A stretch of 64,000 nt of DNA, from assembly GCA_019117105.1 (NCBI GenBank), contig DXAH01000084.1, positions 4,331-68,330 of the forward strand, written 5' to 3'. This DNA is from Duodenibacillus intestinigallinarum. GTDB taxonomy: Bacteria > Pseudomonadota > Gammaproteobacteria > Burkholderiales > Burkholderiaceae_F. The translations under genes and the position numbers were made by a program. Below are positions 7,934-15,716 of this stretch, one piece after another (the stretch's first letter is position 1; each line of letters starts with the position of its first letter). Under the pieces are notes generated by a model. That model was not told where the DNA came from, searched no databases, and was given only the letters and a program-made list of their open reading frames with translations.

Positions 7934-7974
7934 AAAAAGGCCCGGTGCGGGATTTCCCCACTCCGAGCCTTTTT
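7934..7974 (-). terminator. Rho-independent terminator after the FMN-binding protein gene
   Basis: AAAAAGGC (7934-7941) pairs with GCCTTTTT (7967-7974), with further pairing inside (CGG/CCG and GGG/CCC). T runs flank both sides, so it can work in either direction. It lies between the FMN-binding protein gene and apbE, implying that apbE depends on read-through or its own promoter. Confidence 0.88.
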
Positions 7975-7995
7975 TGCATCATGCAACTGAGCTGA

Positions 7996-8328
7996 TTACT
8001 TGGCGGATTCGAGAGCCTTGTTCACAGCTTCGATGATGCCCTTGGAGGAATTGGACGCACCCGTCACAGCTGCGACACCTTCCGTACCGTTCTTCTTGAT
8101 AATTGCCTTGGACAACTTCTTCTGAGCGGCGTTGAGCAGCATTTCGGTTTCGCCATGCTTGACAACCTTGACAGAAGTGATCTTGCCACCGGCAACAACA
8201 ACTTCCACCTGAATCTTGCTGGCGTTACCGGTGCCTTCACCGGTGTAGGTGCCGTCCTTGTAGGTAGCGGCCTGAGCACCTGCACAAAGCAGAGCGGCAG
8301 ATGCAGCAACAATCAATTGCTTGATCAT
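7996..8328 (-). CDS. Exported FMN-binding domain protein, covalent flavin carrier
   Basis: A 110-residue protein: a signal peptide to about residue 20 (AGAQA-AT) and one FMN-binding domain. The flavinylation motif is VTGASNSS at 88-95; by family rule the FMN phosphate is joined to the last residue of the S/T-G-A-S/T tetrad, here Ser92. Such domains pass electrons between a membrane donor and a periplasmic reductase. It is 33 bases after the fumarate-reductase-like flavoprotein, with AGGAG before its ATG, and ApbE follows. It likely replaces the cytochrome or FMN domain that is fused to the reductase in other species. Confidence 0.9.
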   Translation of the reverse strand: MIKQLIVAASAALLCAGAQAATYKDGTYTGEGTGNASKIQVEVVVAGGKITSVKVVKHGETEMLLNAAQKKLSKAIIKKNGTEGVAAVTGASNSSKGIIEAVNKALESAK

Positions 8329-8361
8329 TGGTTGAAAACTCCTCTAAGTTTTACAGCGTTA

Positions 8362-9768
8362 TTAGTGAGCCTTGACGTAAGCGGTAGCGCTGTTGCCAGC
8401 GATACGACCGAAGACGATGATGTCGGCCTGAGCATTGCCGCCGAGGCGGTTGCCGCCGTGGACACCGCCGGTCACTTCACCAGCAGCGAAGTAGCCCGGG
8501 ATAACCTTGCCGTCGACGTTGATCACTTCAGCCTTCGTATTGATCTTCACGCCGCCCATGGTGTGGTGCACGGCCGGGGTGACGAGAATAGCATAATACG
8601 GAGCCTTGGTGAGCGGACGTTCCATCTTGGTGCGGCCGCAGCAGCTGTCCTTACCGGCAGCCTGATCCTTGGCGTACTGAGCCATCGTGGCCTTCAGGTT
8701 AGCAGCCGGAACACCCATGTTCTTGGCCACTTCGTCAAGATCCTTACCCTGAATGACCATGCCCGGCATCTTGATGTAGCCTTCGATAGCCTTCAGAGAC
8801 TTGCGAACGTCATCGTCAAAGAACATGTAGGCGTGGCCGGTGGTCTGCTTCAGGATGGCAGCCGACACAGCGTCGCGCGTGTTGAGTTCGTCAAAGAAGC
8901 GCTTGCCTTCCTTGTTGATCAGCACAGCACCGTTGCCGCGAACGGCTTCGGTCACCATCACGCCGGTCGTTTCAACAACGGTCGGGTGGGTCTGGATCTG
9001 GTCCATGTCAACAAAGGCAGCCTTGACCTTTTCGGAGAGCAGCAGGCCGTCGCCCGTGGCACCCGGATGGTTCGTCGTGGCAAAGCCCTTCAGACGCGGA
9101 ATGATCTTGGAAACCATGGCGTTGTTGCCGGCAAAGCCGCCAGCTGCGTTCACGACAGCCTTGGAGTTGATTTCGTAGACCTTGCCGTCTTCGTCCTTAA
9201 CCTTGACGCCGGCCACAGCACCGTTCTTGACAATCAGGTCGACAACCTGAGAGTCCGTGCGCAGATCAATCTTGCGGGCTTCAACAGCGTTATAGAGCGT
9301 CTTGACAACTTCAGGACCAACAGCGGCGCCGCCCGTCGGACGGTGGCAACGCTTGTTGGTGGCGCCGCCCATAAAGCCGACGTCGTTGAAGTTACCGCCG
9401 AGCTTGATCAGCCACTGAACAGCATCGTTGGAGTTTTCGCACAGAACCTTCACGAGTTCAGGATTGTTGCGGTTGTGGCCGCCCTTCATCGTGTCCTTGT
9501 ACATCTGTTCGATGCTGTCCTTAATGCCGAGCTTTGCCTGCTGCGGCGTTTCAGCAGCGTTGATACCGCCGGTAGCGCGGATCGTGTTACCGCCGACCAT
9601 CGGCATCTTTTCGATGATCACAACCTTCTTGACGCCGTTGTCGTGCGCCTGAACGGCAGCAGCCATACCGGCACCGCCTGCACCGATCACGACAATGTCA
9701 GCCTGTTCGGCAGCGTTGGCCATGCCGAAGGCGGCAGCGACTGCGGTTGCGATAAGAATCTTTTTCAT
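8362..9768 (-). CDS. Secreted fumarate reductase flavoprotein (flavocytochrome c type, no heme domain)
   Basis: A 468-residue exported flavoprotein: signal peptide to about 19 (MANA-AE), FAD dinucleotide motif VVIGAGGAGMAAA at 26-38, and the FAD/fumarate reductase fold to the end. The residues that bind or protonate fumarate in Shewanella Fcc3 are matched by spacing: His261, Thr273, Glu274, Arg298, His401 and Arg441. This favours fumarate over urocanate or other acceptors. There is no CxxCH heme motif and no FMN domain, so electrons must come from a partner, most simply the FMN protein encoded 33 bases downstream. The ATG follows GGGGAGA. It is the first gene of the module. Confidence 0.9.
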   Translation of the reverse strand: MKKILIATAVAAAFGMANAAEQADIVVIGAGGAGMAAAVQAHDNGVKKVVIIEKMPMVGGNTIRATGGINAAETPQQAKLGIKDSIEQMYKDTMKGGHNRNNPELVKVLCENSNDAVQWLIKLGGNFNDVGFMGGATNKRCHRPTGGAAVGPEVVKTLYNAVEARKIDLRTDSQVVDLIVKNGAVAGVKVKDEDGKVYEINSKAVVNAAGGFAGNNAMVSKIIPRLKGFATTNHPGATGDGLLLSEKVKAAFVDMDQIQTHPTVVETTGVMVTEAVRGNGAVLINKEGKRFFDELNTRDAVSAAILKQTTGHAYMFFDDDVRKSLKAIEGYIKMPGMVIQGKDLDEVAKNMGVPAANLKATMAQYAKDQAAGKDSCCGRTKMERPLTKAPYYAILVTPAVHHTMGGVKINTKAEVINVDGKVIPGYFAAGEVTGGVHGGNRLGGNAQADIIVFGRIAGNSATAYVKAH

Positions 9769-9794
9769 GTTTGTTGTCTCCCCAACAAAGATTG

Positions 9795-9814
9795 TCGATT
9801 CCTATTTGAATCGA
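9795..9814. repeat. Palindrome in front of the fumarate reductase gene
   Basis: Perfect inverted repeat with 7-bp arms, TCGATTC and GAATCGA, six bases apart, ending 27 bases upstream of the flavoprotein ATG. It has the size and symmetry of a dimeric regulator site, but could also be an RNA hairpin near the ribosome site. It does not match the FNR or CRP consensus. Confidence 0.5.
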
Positions 9815-9943
9815 TCTGTGGTTTTCTGAGCACGACCGCTTTCTCAACTTTTTTGCGCGCAAGCTTCCCGCCGGCGCAGAAAGGCCGCACTCAACCTGAG
9901 CGATTATATGGAGAAACGTCAAAAGCACCCGTTCAAACTTTCG

Positions 9944-9968
9944 GATGTCCCTACCCGACATCTTTTTT
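9944..9968 (+). terminator. Terminator-like hairpin on the plus strand with no gene before it
   Basis: GATGTC (9944-9949) and GACATC (9957-9962) form a 6-bp stem with a 7-base loop, followed directly by six Ts on the plus strand. Both neighbouring genes are on the minus strand, so no known plus-strand transcript needs it. A small RNA started near 9780-9900 is one explanation. Confidence 0.45.
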
Positions 9969-10010
9969 GTTTGACTAAATACAAAACCATGAATTGGCCT
10001 TTACACAAAC

Positions 10011-10071
10011 AAAAAAGCCTGTCCGACCTCCGAGCGTCGAATGACGACGAACGGGAGAATTCGGGCAGGCT
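10011..10071 (-). terminator. Rho-independent terminator after glnS
   Basis: AGCCTGTCCGA (10016-10026) pairs with TCGGGCAGGCT (10061-10071) with one G-U pair; six Ts follow on the minus strand. It lies 26 bases after the glnS stop. Confidence 0.85.
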
Positions 10072-10096
10072 CTTGTACCGCTGGGGAAAGATTCTG

Positions 10097-12187
10097 TTAC
10101 TTCGCGTTCTTGCCCCAACTGTCGCGCAGTCCGACGGCAAGGTTAAGCACCGGATGTTCGGCGCTGTGATCCTTGATGTCGGTCACAAAGTAGCCGACGC
10201 GCTCAAACTGATAGCGCGTCTCGGGAGCGGCAGCAGCCACGTTGGGTTCAACGAAGCCCTGGCTCACGAACTTGCTGTCGCGGTTCAAAACGTCGAGGAA
10301 ATCCTCGGCCGAGTCAGGCTGCGGCACCGTAAAGAGACGATCGTACATACGGAACTGCGCGGGGACGGCGGTCTTGGCGTCAAGCCAGTGAATGGCCGCC
10401 TTCGTCTTGACGGAATCGGCGCCGGCCGTACCGCTCTTGGTTTCCGGCAGGTAGTCGGCATGCACGCACACGACGTTGCCTTCTGCGTCCTTTTCAAAGG
10501 ACGTGGGCACAATCACGTAACTGTTGCGCAGACGCACGGGCTTGGCGGGCGTACCGTCGGCCGGAATCGTCAGTCGGCGATAGCCCTTCGGAGGCACTTC
10601 GGCAAAGTCTTCCTGTTCGATCCAGAGTTCCCGGCTCATCGTCACCGTACGCGTTCCCATTTCGGGTTTTTGCGGGTGATTCGGGCACACAAGCTCTTCG
10701 CTCTTACCCTCCGGATAGTTGTCCAGAATGAGCTTTAACGGATGCACAACGCCGGCGCGCCGTTCGGCCGTGCTTTCCAGGTCCTCGCGAAGCGACTGCT
10801 CAAGCACGCTGTAGTCAATCCAACCGCCAGCCACTCGGCTCACGCCGCAGTTTTCGACAAACTTCTGCAATGCTGCGGCGGTGTAGCCGCGGCGACGCAG
10901 ACCGACGAGGGTAGGCATACGCGGATCGTCCCAGCCGTCGACCAGCCCCTGCTGAACGAGGGAAATAAGCTTGCGCTTGGAGAGCACCACATAGGTGAGA
11001 CTCAGACGGTTGAATTCGTACTGATGCGAAAGCAGGAAGAAGTTGTTGCGGACCACCGACAACGCGCTCTGAAGCAACGGCGTGAAGTTTTCGGTGTTCA
11101 TCTGCAACAACGTAAAGAAACTCTTGCCTTCGGTGCCTTCGAGCGTCTCCGGACCACCCGTGGCAGACCAGCGGCCAAAGATCTCACGCATGGCCACTTC
11201 TGGTTCGCTCTGACCGAGCTTGTCAGCGGCGTTGAACGCAGCGCGGGCAAACGCCAGCGCGCGATCGTCCTTGCCGGCAGCCATGTCGGCGATGATTCTC
11301 TTGGCTTCTTCGTACTGGGGCGTACGAAGTACCGGCACAATGCGCTCGAGCGCCCAGTCGTAGAACGCGCGCTGGTCGTCAAACTCGAGCGTGCAGATCG
11401 AGTGGGTGATATTTTCGAGCGAGTCTTCGATCGGGTGCGCGAAGGTGTACATCGGGTAGATGCACCACTTATTGCCCGTGGACTGGTGTTCAGCAAAACG
11501 GATGCGATAGATCGCCGGATCGCGCAGGTTGATGTTGGGCGAAGCCATATCAATCTTGGCGCGCAACACCATGGAGCCTTCCGGATGCTTACCGTCGCGC
11601 ATTTCGCGGAAGATGCGCAGGTTTTCCTCTGGGCTGCGGTCGCGATAAGGCGAGTTCTTGCCCGGTTCGAAAAGCGTGCCGCGATTGGCGCGCATTTCGT
11701 CGGCGCTCTGTTCGTCGACGTAGGCGTAACCGGTCTTGATCAGATGTTCGGCAAACTGGTACATCCAATCGAAATAATCGGACGCGTGATAGAGATTGTC
11801 TTCCGTGCCATGCTTCCAGTCAAAGCCCATCCAGCGGACGCTTTCCTTGATCGCGTCAACATACTCCTGGTCTTCCTTAACCGGGTTGGTGTCGTCAAAG
11901 CGCATGTGGCAGACGCCCTTGTAATCGGCCGCCAGTCCGAAATTCAAGCAAATGCTCTTGGCGTGACCGATATGCAGATAGCCGTTGGGTTCGGGCGGAA
12001 AACGCGTGCGAATACGCGCCCAATCGGGCTCACCCTTTTGCAGTTGTTCGGAATAGGGAGCCGGATGACCGCACCAGTAGCGCGGCAGGTTGTTGCCCTG
12101 CTCCAGATCGTTTTCAATGATCTGGCGGATGAAGTTGGTCGGACGCGTGGCGCCCGCTTCGATGTCGGCAGTTTCTTTATCAGTCAT
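10097..12187 (-). CDS. glnS: Glutaminyl-tRNA synthetase with a large internal insertion
   Basis: Charges tRNA-Gln with glutamine. Class I landmarks are intact: PPEPNGYLHIGH with HIGH at 72-75, the KMSKS-equivalent VLSKRK at 401-406, GWDDPRMPT, and the beta-barrel anticodon domain to the end (VGLRDSWGK). At 696 residues it is much longer than E. coli GlnRS (about 554). About 100 residues (287-387, between ERIVPV and HQYEFNRL) have no counterpart where E. coli runs straight on. A further roughly 23 residues are added at 33-59 before the HIGH region. Both additions are in frame and the flanks are well conserved, so the enzyme is probably active. Confidence 0.95.
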   Translation of the reverse strand: MTDKETADIEAGATRPTNFIRQIIENDLEQGNNLPRYWCGHPAPYSEQLQKGEPDWARIRTRFPPEPNGYLHIGHAKSICLNFGLAADYKGVCHMRFDDTNPVKEDQEYVDAIKESVRWMGFDWKHGTEDNLYHASDYFDWMYQFAEHLIKTGYAYVDEQSADEMRANRGTLFEPGKNSPYRDRSPEENLRIFREMRDGKHPEGSMVLRAKIDMASPNINLRDPAIYRIRFAEHQSTGNKWCIYPMYTFAHPIEDSLENITHSICTLEFDDQRAFYDWALERIVPVLRTPQYEEAKRIIADMAAGKDDRALAFARAAFNAADKLGQSEPEVAMREIFGRWSATGGPETLEGTEGKSFFTLLQMNTENFTPLLQSALSVVRNNFFLLSHQYEFNRLSLTYVVLSKRKLISLVQQGLVDGWDDPRMPTLVGLRRRGYTAAALQKFVENCGVSRVAGGWIDYSVLEQSLREDLESTAERRAGVVHPLKLILDNYPEGKSEELVCPNHPQKPEMGTRTVTMSRELWIEQEDFAEVPPKGYRRLTIPADGTPAKPVRLRNSYVIVPTSFEKDAEGNVVCVHADYLPETKSGTAGADSVKTKAAIHWLDAKTAVPAQFRMYDRLFTVPQPDSAEDFLDVLNRDSKFVSQGFVEPNVAAAAPETRYQFERVGYFVTDIKDHSAEHPVLNLAVGLRDSWGKNAK

Positions 12188-12265
12188 CTCAAAGAGTCCA
12201 AGCCTTGCGCGCCCAAGGAGTTGGGCCTATCTGACAAGCGCAGGCGTAAAAAATGAATTTTAGCG

Positions 12266-12595
12266 TCAAAAGGGCAAGTAACCGTTGACCCAGGCGACGT
12301 ACAGGACCGTGCCCGCAAAGATCGAAACCAGAGGATTTTTCAGGAACCACTGCAGCACAAAGGCAAAAGCGATGCTCACCACTTCGGGAGTGGGAGCTGC
12401 ATCACGCGCCACGGCCGCGTCGGTTGCGGCGTGCACGGTCAAAAGCACCATAATGGCAAGAGGCAAAAAGTCGCCCAGATCTCTTACCCAGCGCTGTTTT
12501 TGCAGCCATTTGCTTGCGGCAAAGGGAAGCGCGCGTTCGGCAAAGGTCACCGCCGCCATAGCGATGAACACAAGCATCAAGTATCCGAAATCCAT
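12266..12595 (-). CDS. azlD: AzlD-type small subunit of a branched-chain amino acid exporter
   Basis: A 109-residue hydrophobic protein with three to four membrane spans, starting MDFGYLMLVFIAMAAVTFAERALPF in the style of the AzlD family. The arginine-proline pair after the first span (ERALPF) and the LGDFLPLAIMVLLTVHA stretch are typical. It works with AzlC, encoded three bases upstream, to export branched-chain amino acids or their toxic analogues. The ATG at 12595 uses AAGGAG within the end of azlC, so translation is coupled. Confidence 0.88.
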   Translation of the reverse strand: MDFGYLMLVFIAMAAVTFAERALPFAASKWLQKQRWVRDLGDFLPLAIMVLLTVHAATDAAVARDAAPTPEVVSIAFAFVLQWFLKNPLVSIFAGTVLYVAWVNGYLPF

Positions 12596-12598
12596 CCC

Positions 12599-13318
12599 TT
12601 AGGACTCCTTGTTCAAAACGCAGTTGCCCGCATCTCGCTTGCGGCGGGAAGCTCCCCATGCAAGCCCCGCAACCGCACACAAAGCGATCGAGACGGCAAG
12701 AGCGTTTTCGGGCATCAGCAGTCGAGCAGCGGCGTATCCGAAAAGCGCCACCCAAAGCGATAGCGCCGTCTTGCGATTGCGCCACTGTTCAGCCGTCAGC
12801 ATGGCAAAAAGACTCGTGAGCACAAAGTCAAGACCGGTGAGCCCGATCGTCACGCTTGAGCCCGCCAGCGCACCGACAAATCCACCGAGAATCCACCACA
12901 GGTGATTGAAAAAACACACGAAAAGCATGCGCGCCAAAGGCGTACCGACAGGCATGATCGAGAGCAGTGAGTACGTCTCGTCGGTGAGTGTATAGGCGAT
13001 GTACCAACGCGCCCAGCCCTTGGAAGGGACCTTCTGCAGCAGCGACACGCCGTAGAAGATGTGTCGCAGGTTGATCACAAGCGTTGCGAAGGCGATCGCC
13101 GGCACCGAAGCGCCGGCCGCGACCATCGGCACCATCATGTACTGCGAGGCGCCGCCGTAGACAATGATCGAACATACCGGCGCCATCCAAGCGGCGGCAC
13201 CTGCCTGAGCAAACAAGAAACCAAAGACAAAGCCCAGCGGCAGATACCCCATCATCACAGGAATGGAGTCGCGAAAAGCCGTCAGCACCGAGTCTCGAAG
13301 TTCGGAGTCGAAATGCAT
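12599..13318 (-). CDS. azlC: AzlC-type large subunit of a branched-chain amino acid exporter
   Basis: A 239-residue inner-membrane protein with several hydrophobic spans. It carries AzlC signatures: DSIPVMMGYLPLGFVFGFL near the N-terminus, GGASQYMMVPMVAAG, and NLRHIFYGVSLL. With AzlD it forms the two-component LIV-E type exporter. The ATG at 13318 follows GAGGAAA and gives the usual N-terminus; an upstream in-frame start lacks a ribosome site. It lies downstream of moaC, same strand, with a 75-base gap. A Lrp-type regulator often accompanies azlCD, but none is present here. Confidence 0.9.
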   Translation of the reverse strand: MHFDSELRDSVLTAFRDSIPVMMGYLPLGFVFGFLFAQAGAAAWMAPVCSIIVYGGASQYMMVPMVAAGASVPAIAFATLVINLRHIFYGVSLLQKVPSKGWARWYIAYTLTDETYSLLSIMPVGTPLARMLFVCFFNHLWWILGGFVGALAGSSVTIGLTGLDFVLTSLFAMLTAEQWRNRKTALSLWVALFGYAAARLLMPENALAVSIALCAVAGLAWGASRRKRDAGNCVLNKES

Positions 13319-13393
13319 TTTCCTCAAAAAAACAAACGGACAGGCCTGACGCAAATCAGCCTGCCGTCGCGTATCGATCAGATAAAGAATTGG

Positions 13394-13873
13394 TTACTGC
13401 GGAGCAATCCAATGACCGGATTTGCCGCCGGATTTCTCGAGCAACTTGACACCGCCGATTTCCATGAAGCGATCAACGGCCTTACACATGTCGTAAATCG
13501 TGAGAAGCCCAACCTGCACGGCGGTGAGAGCTTCCATTTCCACACCCGTCTGCCCTCGCGTTTCGCAGGTTGCAACGCATCGCACGGTGCTCTTTGCCTC
13601 GTCAAACTCGAAATCAACGGCCACGCGCGTGAGCGCAATCGGATGACACAACGGGATCAGGTCCGACGTCTTTTTGCTCGCCATAATGGCCGCCACGCGG
13701 GCAATGCCGATCACATCGCCCTTTTTGGCCGTTCCCTGAGAGATCATGGCAAAGGTTTCGGACTTCATACGGATGTAGCCTTGCGCACGCGCCACGCGAT
13801 GCGTCTGATCCTTGGCGCCGACGTCAACCATATGCGCGTTGCCGGCTTGGTCAAAATGAGTGAGTTCTGTCAT
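13394..13873 (-). CDS. moaC: Cyclic pyranopterin monophosphate synthase (molybdenum cofactor)
   Basis: Converts the cyclic GTP product of MoaA into cyclic pyranopterin monophosphate, the second step of molybdopterin synthesis. The 159-residue length is standard. Landmarks are THFDQAGNAHMVDVGAK at the start, SDLIPLCHPIALT in the middle and VEMEALTAVQVGLLTIYDMCKA near the end, with the active-site lysine in the closing MCKAVDR region. The ATG at 13873 is chosen over a much longer upstream open frame because it gives the normal N-terminus. It diverges from the bepA-like gene. Other moa genes are not in the window. Confidence 0.95.
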   Translation of the reverse strand: MTELTHFDQAGNAHMVDVGAKDQTHRVARAQGYIRMKSETFAMISQGTAKKGDVIGIARVAAIMASKKTSDLIPLCHPIALTRVAVDFEFDEAKSTVRCVATCETRGQTGVEMEALTAVQVGLLTIYDMCKAVDRFMEIGGVKLLEKSGGKSGHWIAPQ

Positions 13874-14024
13874 CTTTCGTAGCAATAGATTGCGTTTTGA
13901 GTCGTCCGAAGAAACCACGCCTCGGCCGCAGGCCGCTATGATACACAACCGAAGTTCTCGGCTTCGATTCAATCGACATCCTGCCGACGGCTTGCCGCCG
14001 TCCGACTTATAGGTTTTCAATTCC

Positions 14025-15533
14025 GTGCGCTTTCTTAAAACGCTTACCGTTCTTGCCGTCAGTTGTTCGCTTGCCCTTCCGCCGGCAGGCGCATACGCGC
14101 AGCTTGCGGGCGGCGTGGGCGAATTTAACCTTCCGAGTCTGGGCAATGTAGCCGGCGCCGACCTCACCGTGCTCGAAGAGCGCAATCTCGGCGAACAGCT
14201 CATGCGCCGCGTGCGCGCGGACAGGTCCTATATGCCGGACCCCGAGATCACCGACTTCATCAATCGGTTGGGTTATCGGCTTGTGGCGGCCGCCAACCCC
14301 TCGCCCTACGATTTCTTTTTCTTTCCGATCCGTGACAAATCGTTAAACGCCTTCGCACTGCCGGGCGGGTTTATTGCCGTGCATACGGGCCTGATCGTCG
14401 CCGCGCAGACCGAAAGCGAACTTGCGGGCGTCATCGGTCACGAAATCGGCCACGTCACGCAGCGACACATCGCCCGAATGATTGAGTCGAGCAAAGGATC
14501 GCTTGCGATGACCATCGGCTCGATTTTGCTCGCGCTGCTTGCGGCACGTGCCGGCGGTAGCTCGGGCGGCGACGCTGCCATGGGCGTGATGTTGGGTACC
14601 CAGGCGGCCATGCTGAGCAAACAGCTCGGCTACTCGCGCGATAACGAACGCGAAGCCGACCGTTTCGGACTTTCAACGCTGCAAAACGCCGGATTCGATC
14701 CTCTCGGCATGGAAGCGTTCTTCGAGCGGCTGCAGCAAAACAACCGCTGGTACGAAACGACAAGCACCGCGTACATCTCCACCCATCCGATGACGACCGA
14801 GCGTCTGAGCGACATGCAAAACCGCACCCGCAACATGGCCCCGGTCACACATCGCGACAGCATGGACTTCTTCCTTGTGAAGGCGCGCGCACGCGTGCTG
14901 CAGGAAACAACGTACGACGGCTGGCTTAAGGTCTCGAAGAGCTTTGAAAACGAACTCAAGCGCCATCCCACGGGCTACAGTCTTGTGGCAACGCAATACG
15001 GCCTGTCGGTTGCGTACGCGAAGATGAACCAGAAGGACAAAGCGCTTGCCGCCATCCGCGCCGCCAAAGCCGCGAGCAAAGAAAAAAGCGTCATTCTGGA
15101 TAAACACCTGTCGGAACTCACCTATCAGGTCGCTAAAACGCAGGCTCAGAAAGACCAGGCACTTGCCGTTGCCAAGGGAACGTGCGAGCAGTATCCCTAC
15201 TCGGGACTGGCCGCATCCAACTACGTCGAACTGCTCTTTCAAAGCGGCAAGCATCAGGAGCTCATCGACTACCTGCGCAAGCAGTCGGCCCTTTCGCGCA
15301 CCAACCCCGACTATCACATGTACCTCGCGCGCAGCTACGAAGCTCTCGGCAAAAAGTCGATGGCCTTTGCCGCCACAGGTGATATGTACGCGCTTTTGGA
15401 CAACCCGCGCGCCGCGGTCTATCAGTTTGAGCTCGCACAGAAAGCCAACGACGGCGACTTCTACATCATGAGCGAAATTGACGCCAAACTGCGTGAACTT
15501 CGCCAGAAAGTGCTCGACCAGAAAAAGGATTGA
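14025..15533 (+). CDS. bepA: Periplasmic M48 metalloprotease/chaperone with TPR tail (BepA-like)
   Basis: A 502-residue exported protein. Residues 1-25 are a Sec signal (PPAGAYA-Q). The M48 protease domain has the zinc motif HEIGH at 139-143 and the downstream third ligand in NEREADRFG. The rest is alpha-helical and repeat-like, fitting TPRs. In E. coli, BepA degrades or helps assemble stalled outer-membrane proteins such as LptD; LptD and SurA are encoded elsewhere in this window. Translation starts at a GTG (14025). It diverges from moaC across a 151-base gap that should hold both promoters. Confidence 0.9.
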   Translation: MRFLKTLTVLAVSCSLALPPAGAYAQLAGGVGEFNLPSLGNVAGADLTVLEERNLGEQLMRRVRADRSYMPDPEITDFINRLGYRLVAAANPSPYDFFFFPIRDKSLNAFALPGGFIAVHTGLIVAAQTESELAGVIGHEIGHVTQRHIARMIESSKGSLAMTIGSILLALLAARAGGSSGGDAAMGVMLGTQAAMLSKQLGYSRDNEREADRFGLSTLQNAGFDPLGMEAFFERLQQNNRWYETTSTAYISTHPMTTERLSDMQNRTRNMAPVTHRDSMDFFLVKARARVLQETTYDGWLKVSKSFENELKRHPTGYSLVATQYGLSVAYAKMNQKDKALAAIRAAKAASKEKSVILDKHLSELTYQVAKTQAQKDQALAVAKGTCEQYPYSGLAASNYVELLFQSGKHQELIDYLRKQSALSRTNPDYHMYLARSYEALGKKSMAFAATGDMYALLDNPRAAVYQFELAQKANDGDFYIMSEIDAKLRELRQKVLDQKKD

Positions 15534-15716
15534 TTATCCGCTACGAACCGGCGAAGTCGTCTTTTTTCCTTATTCAAAACAGCGGGATCGTGTGCGAAAA
15601 TACGCCCAACGATTCGCCTGCGTGCAAGACGGGGTTTTTGCGCGCCGGTTTTTTGCGCGCGTCAAGCTGACGCCGCCCTATGCTCAACGAATATTTGACA
15701 GACTTAAACGACAACT

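Larger units (their letters stand above)
9769..10096. other. Gene-free stretch between glnS and the fumarate reductase gene
   Basis: No convincing protein gene in these 328 bases. They hold the glnS terminator (10011-10071), a plus-strand hairpin with a T run (9944-9968), a TATAAT-like hexamer on the minus strand near 9903-9908 without a clear -35, and a 7-bp-arm palindrome at 9795-9814. The stretch must contain the promoter of the fumarate reductase module. Confidence 0.6.

Noticed and set aside
8155..9978. 607-codon plus-strand open frame opposite the fumarate reductase and FMN protein genes
   Set aside because: It is the antisense shadow of two clearly recognised minus-strand genes; its composition is that of a GC-rich mirror frame.
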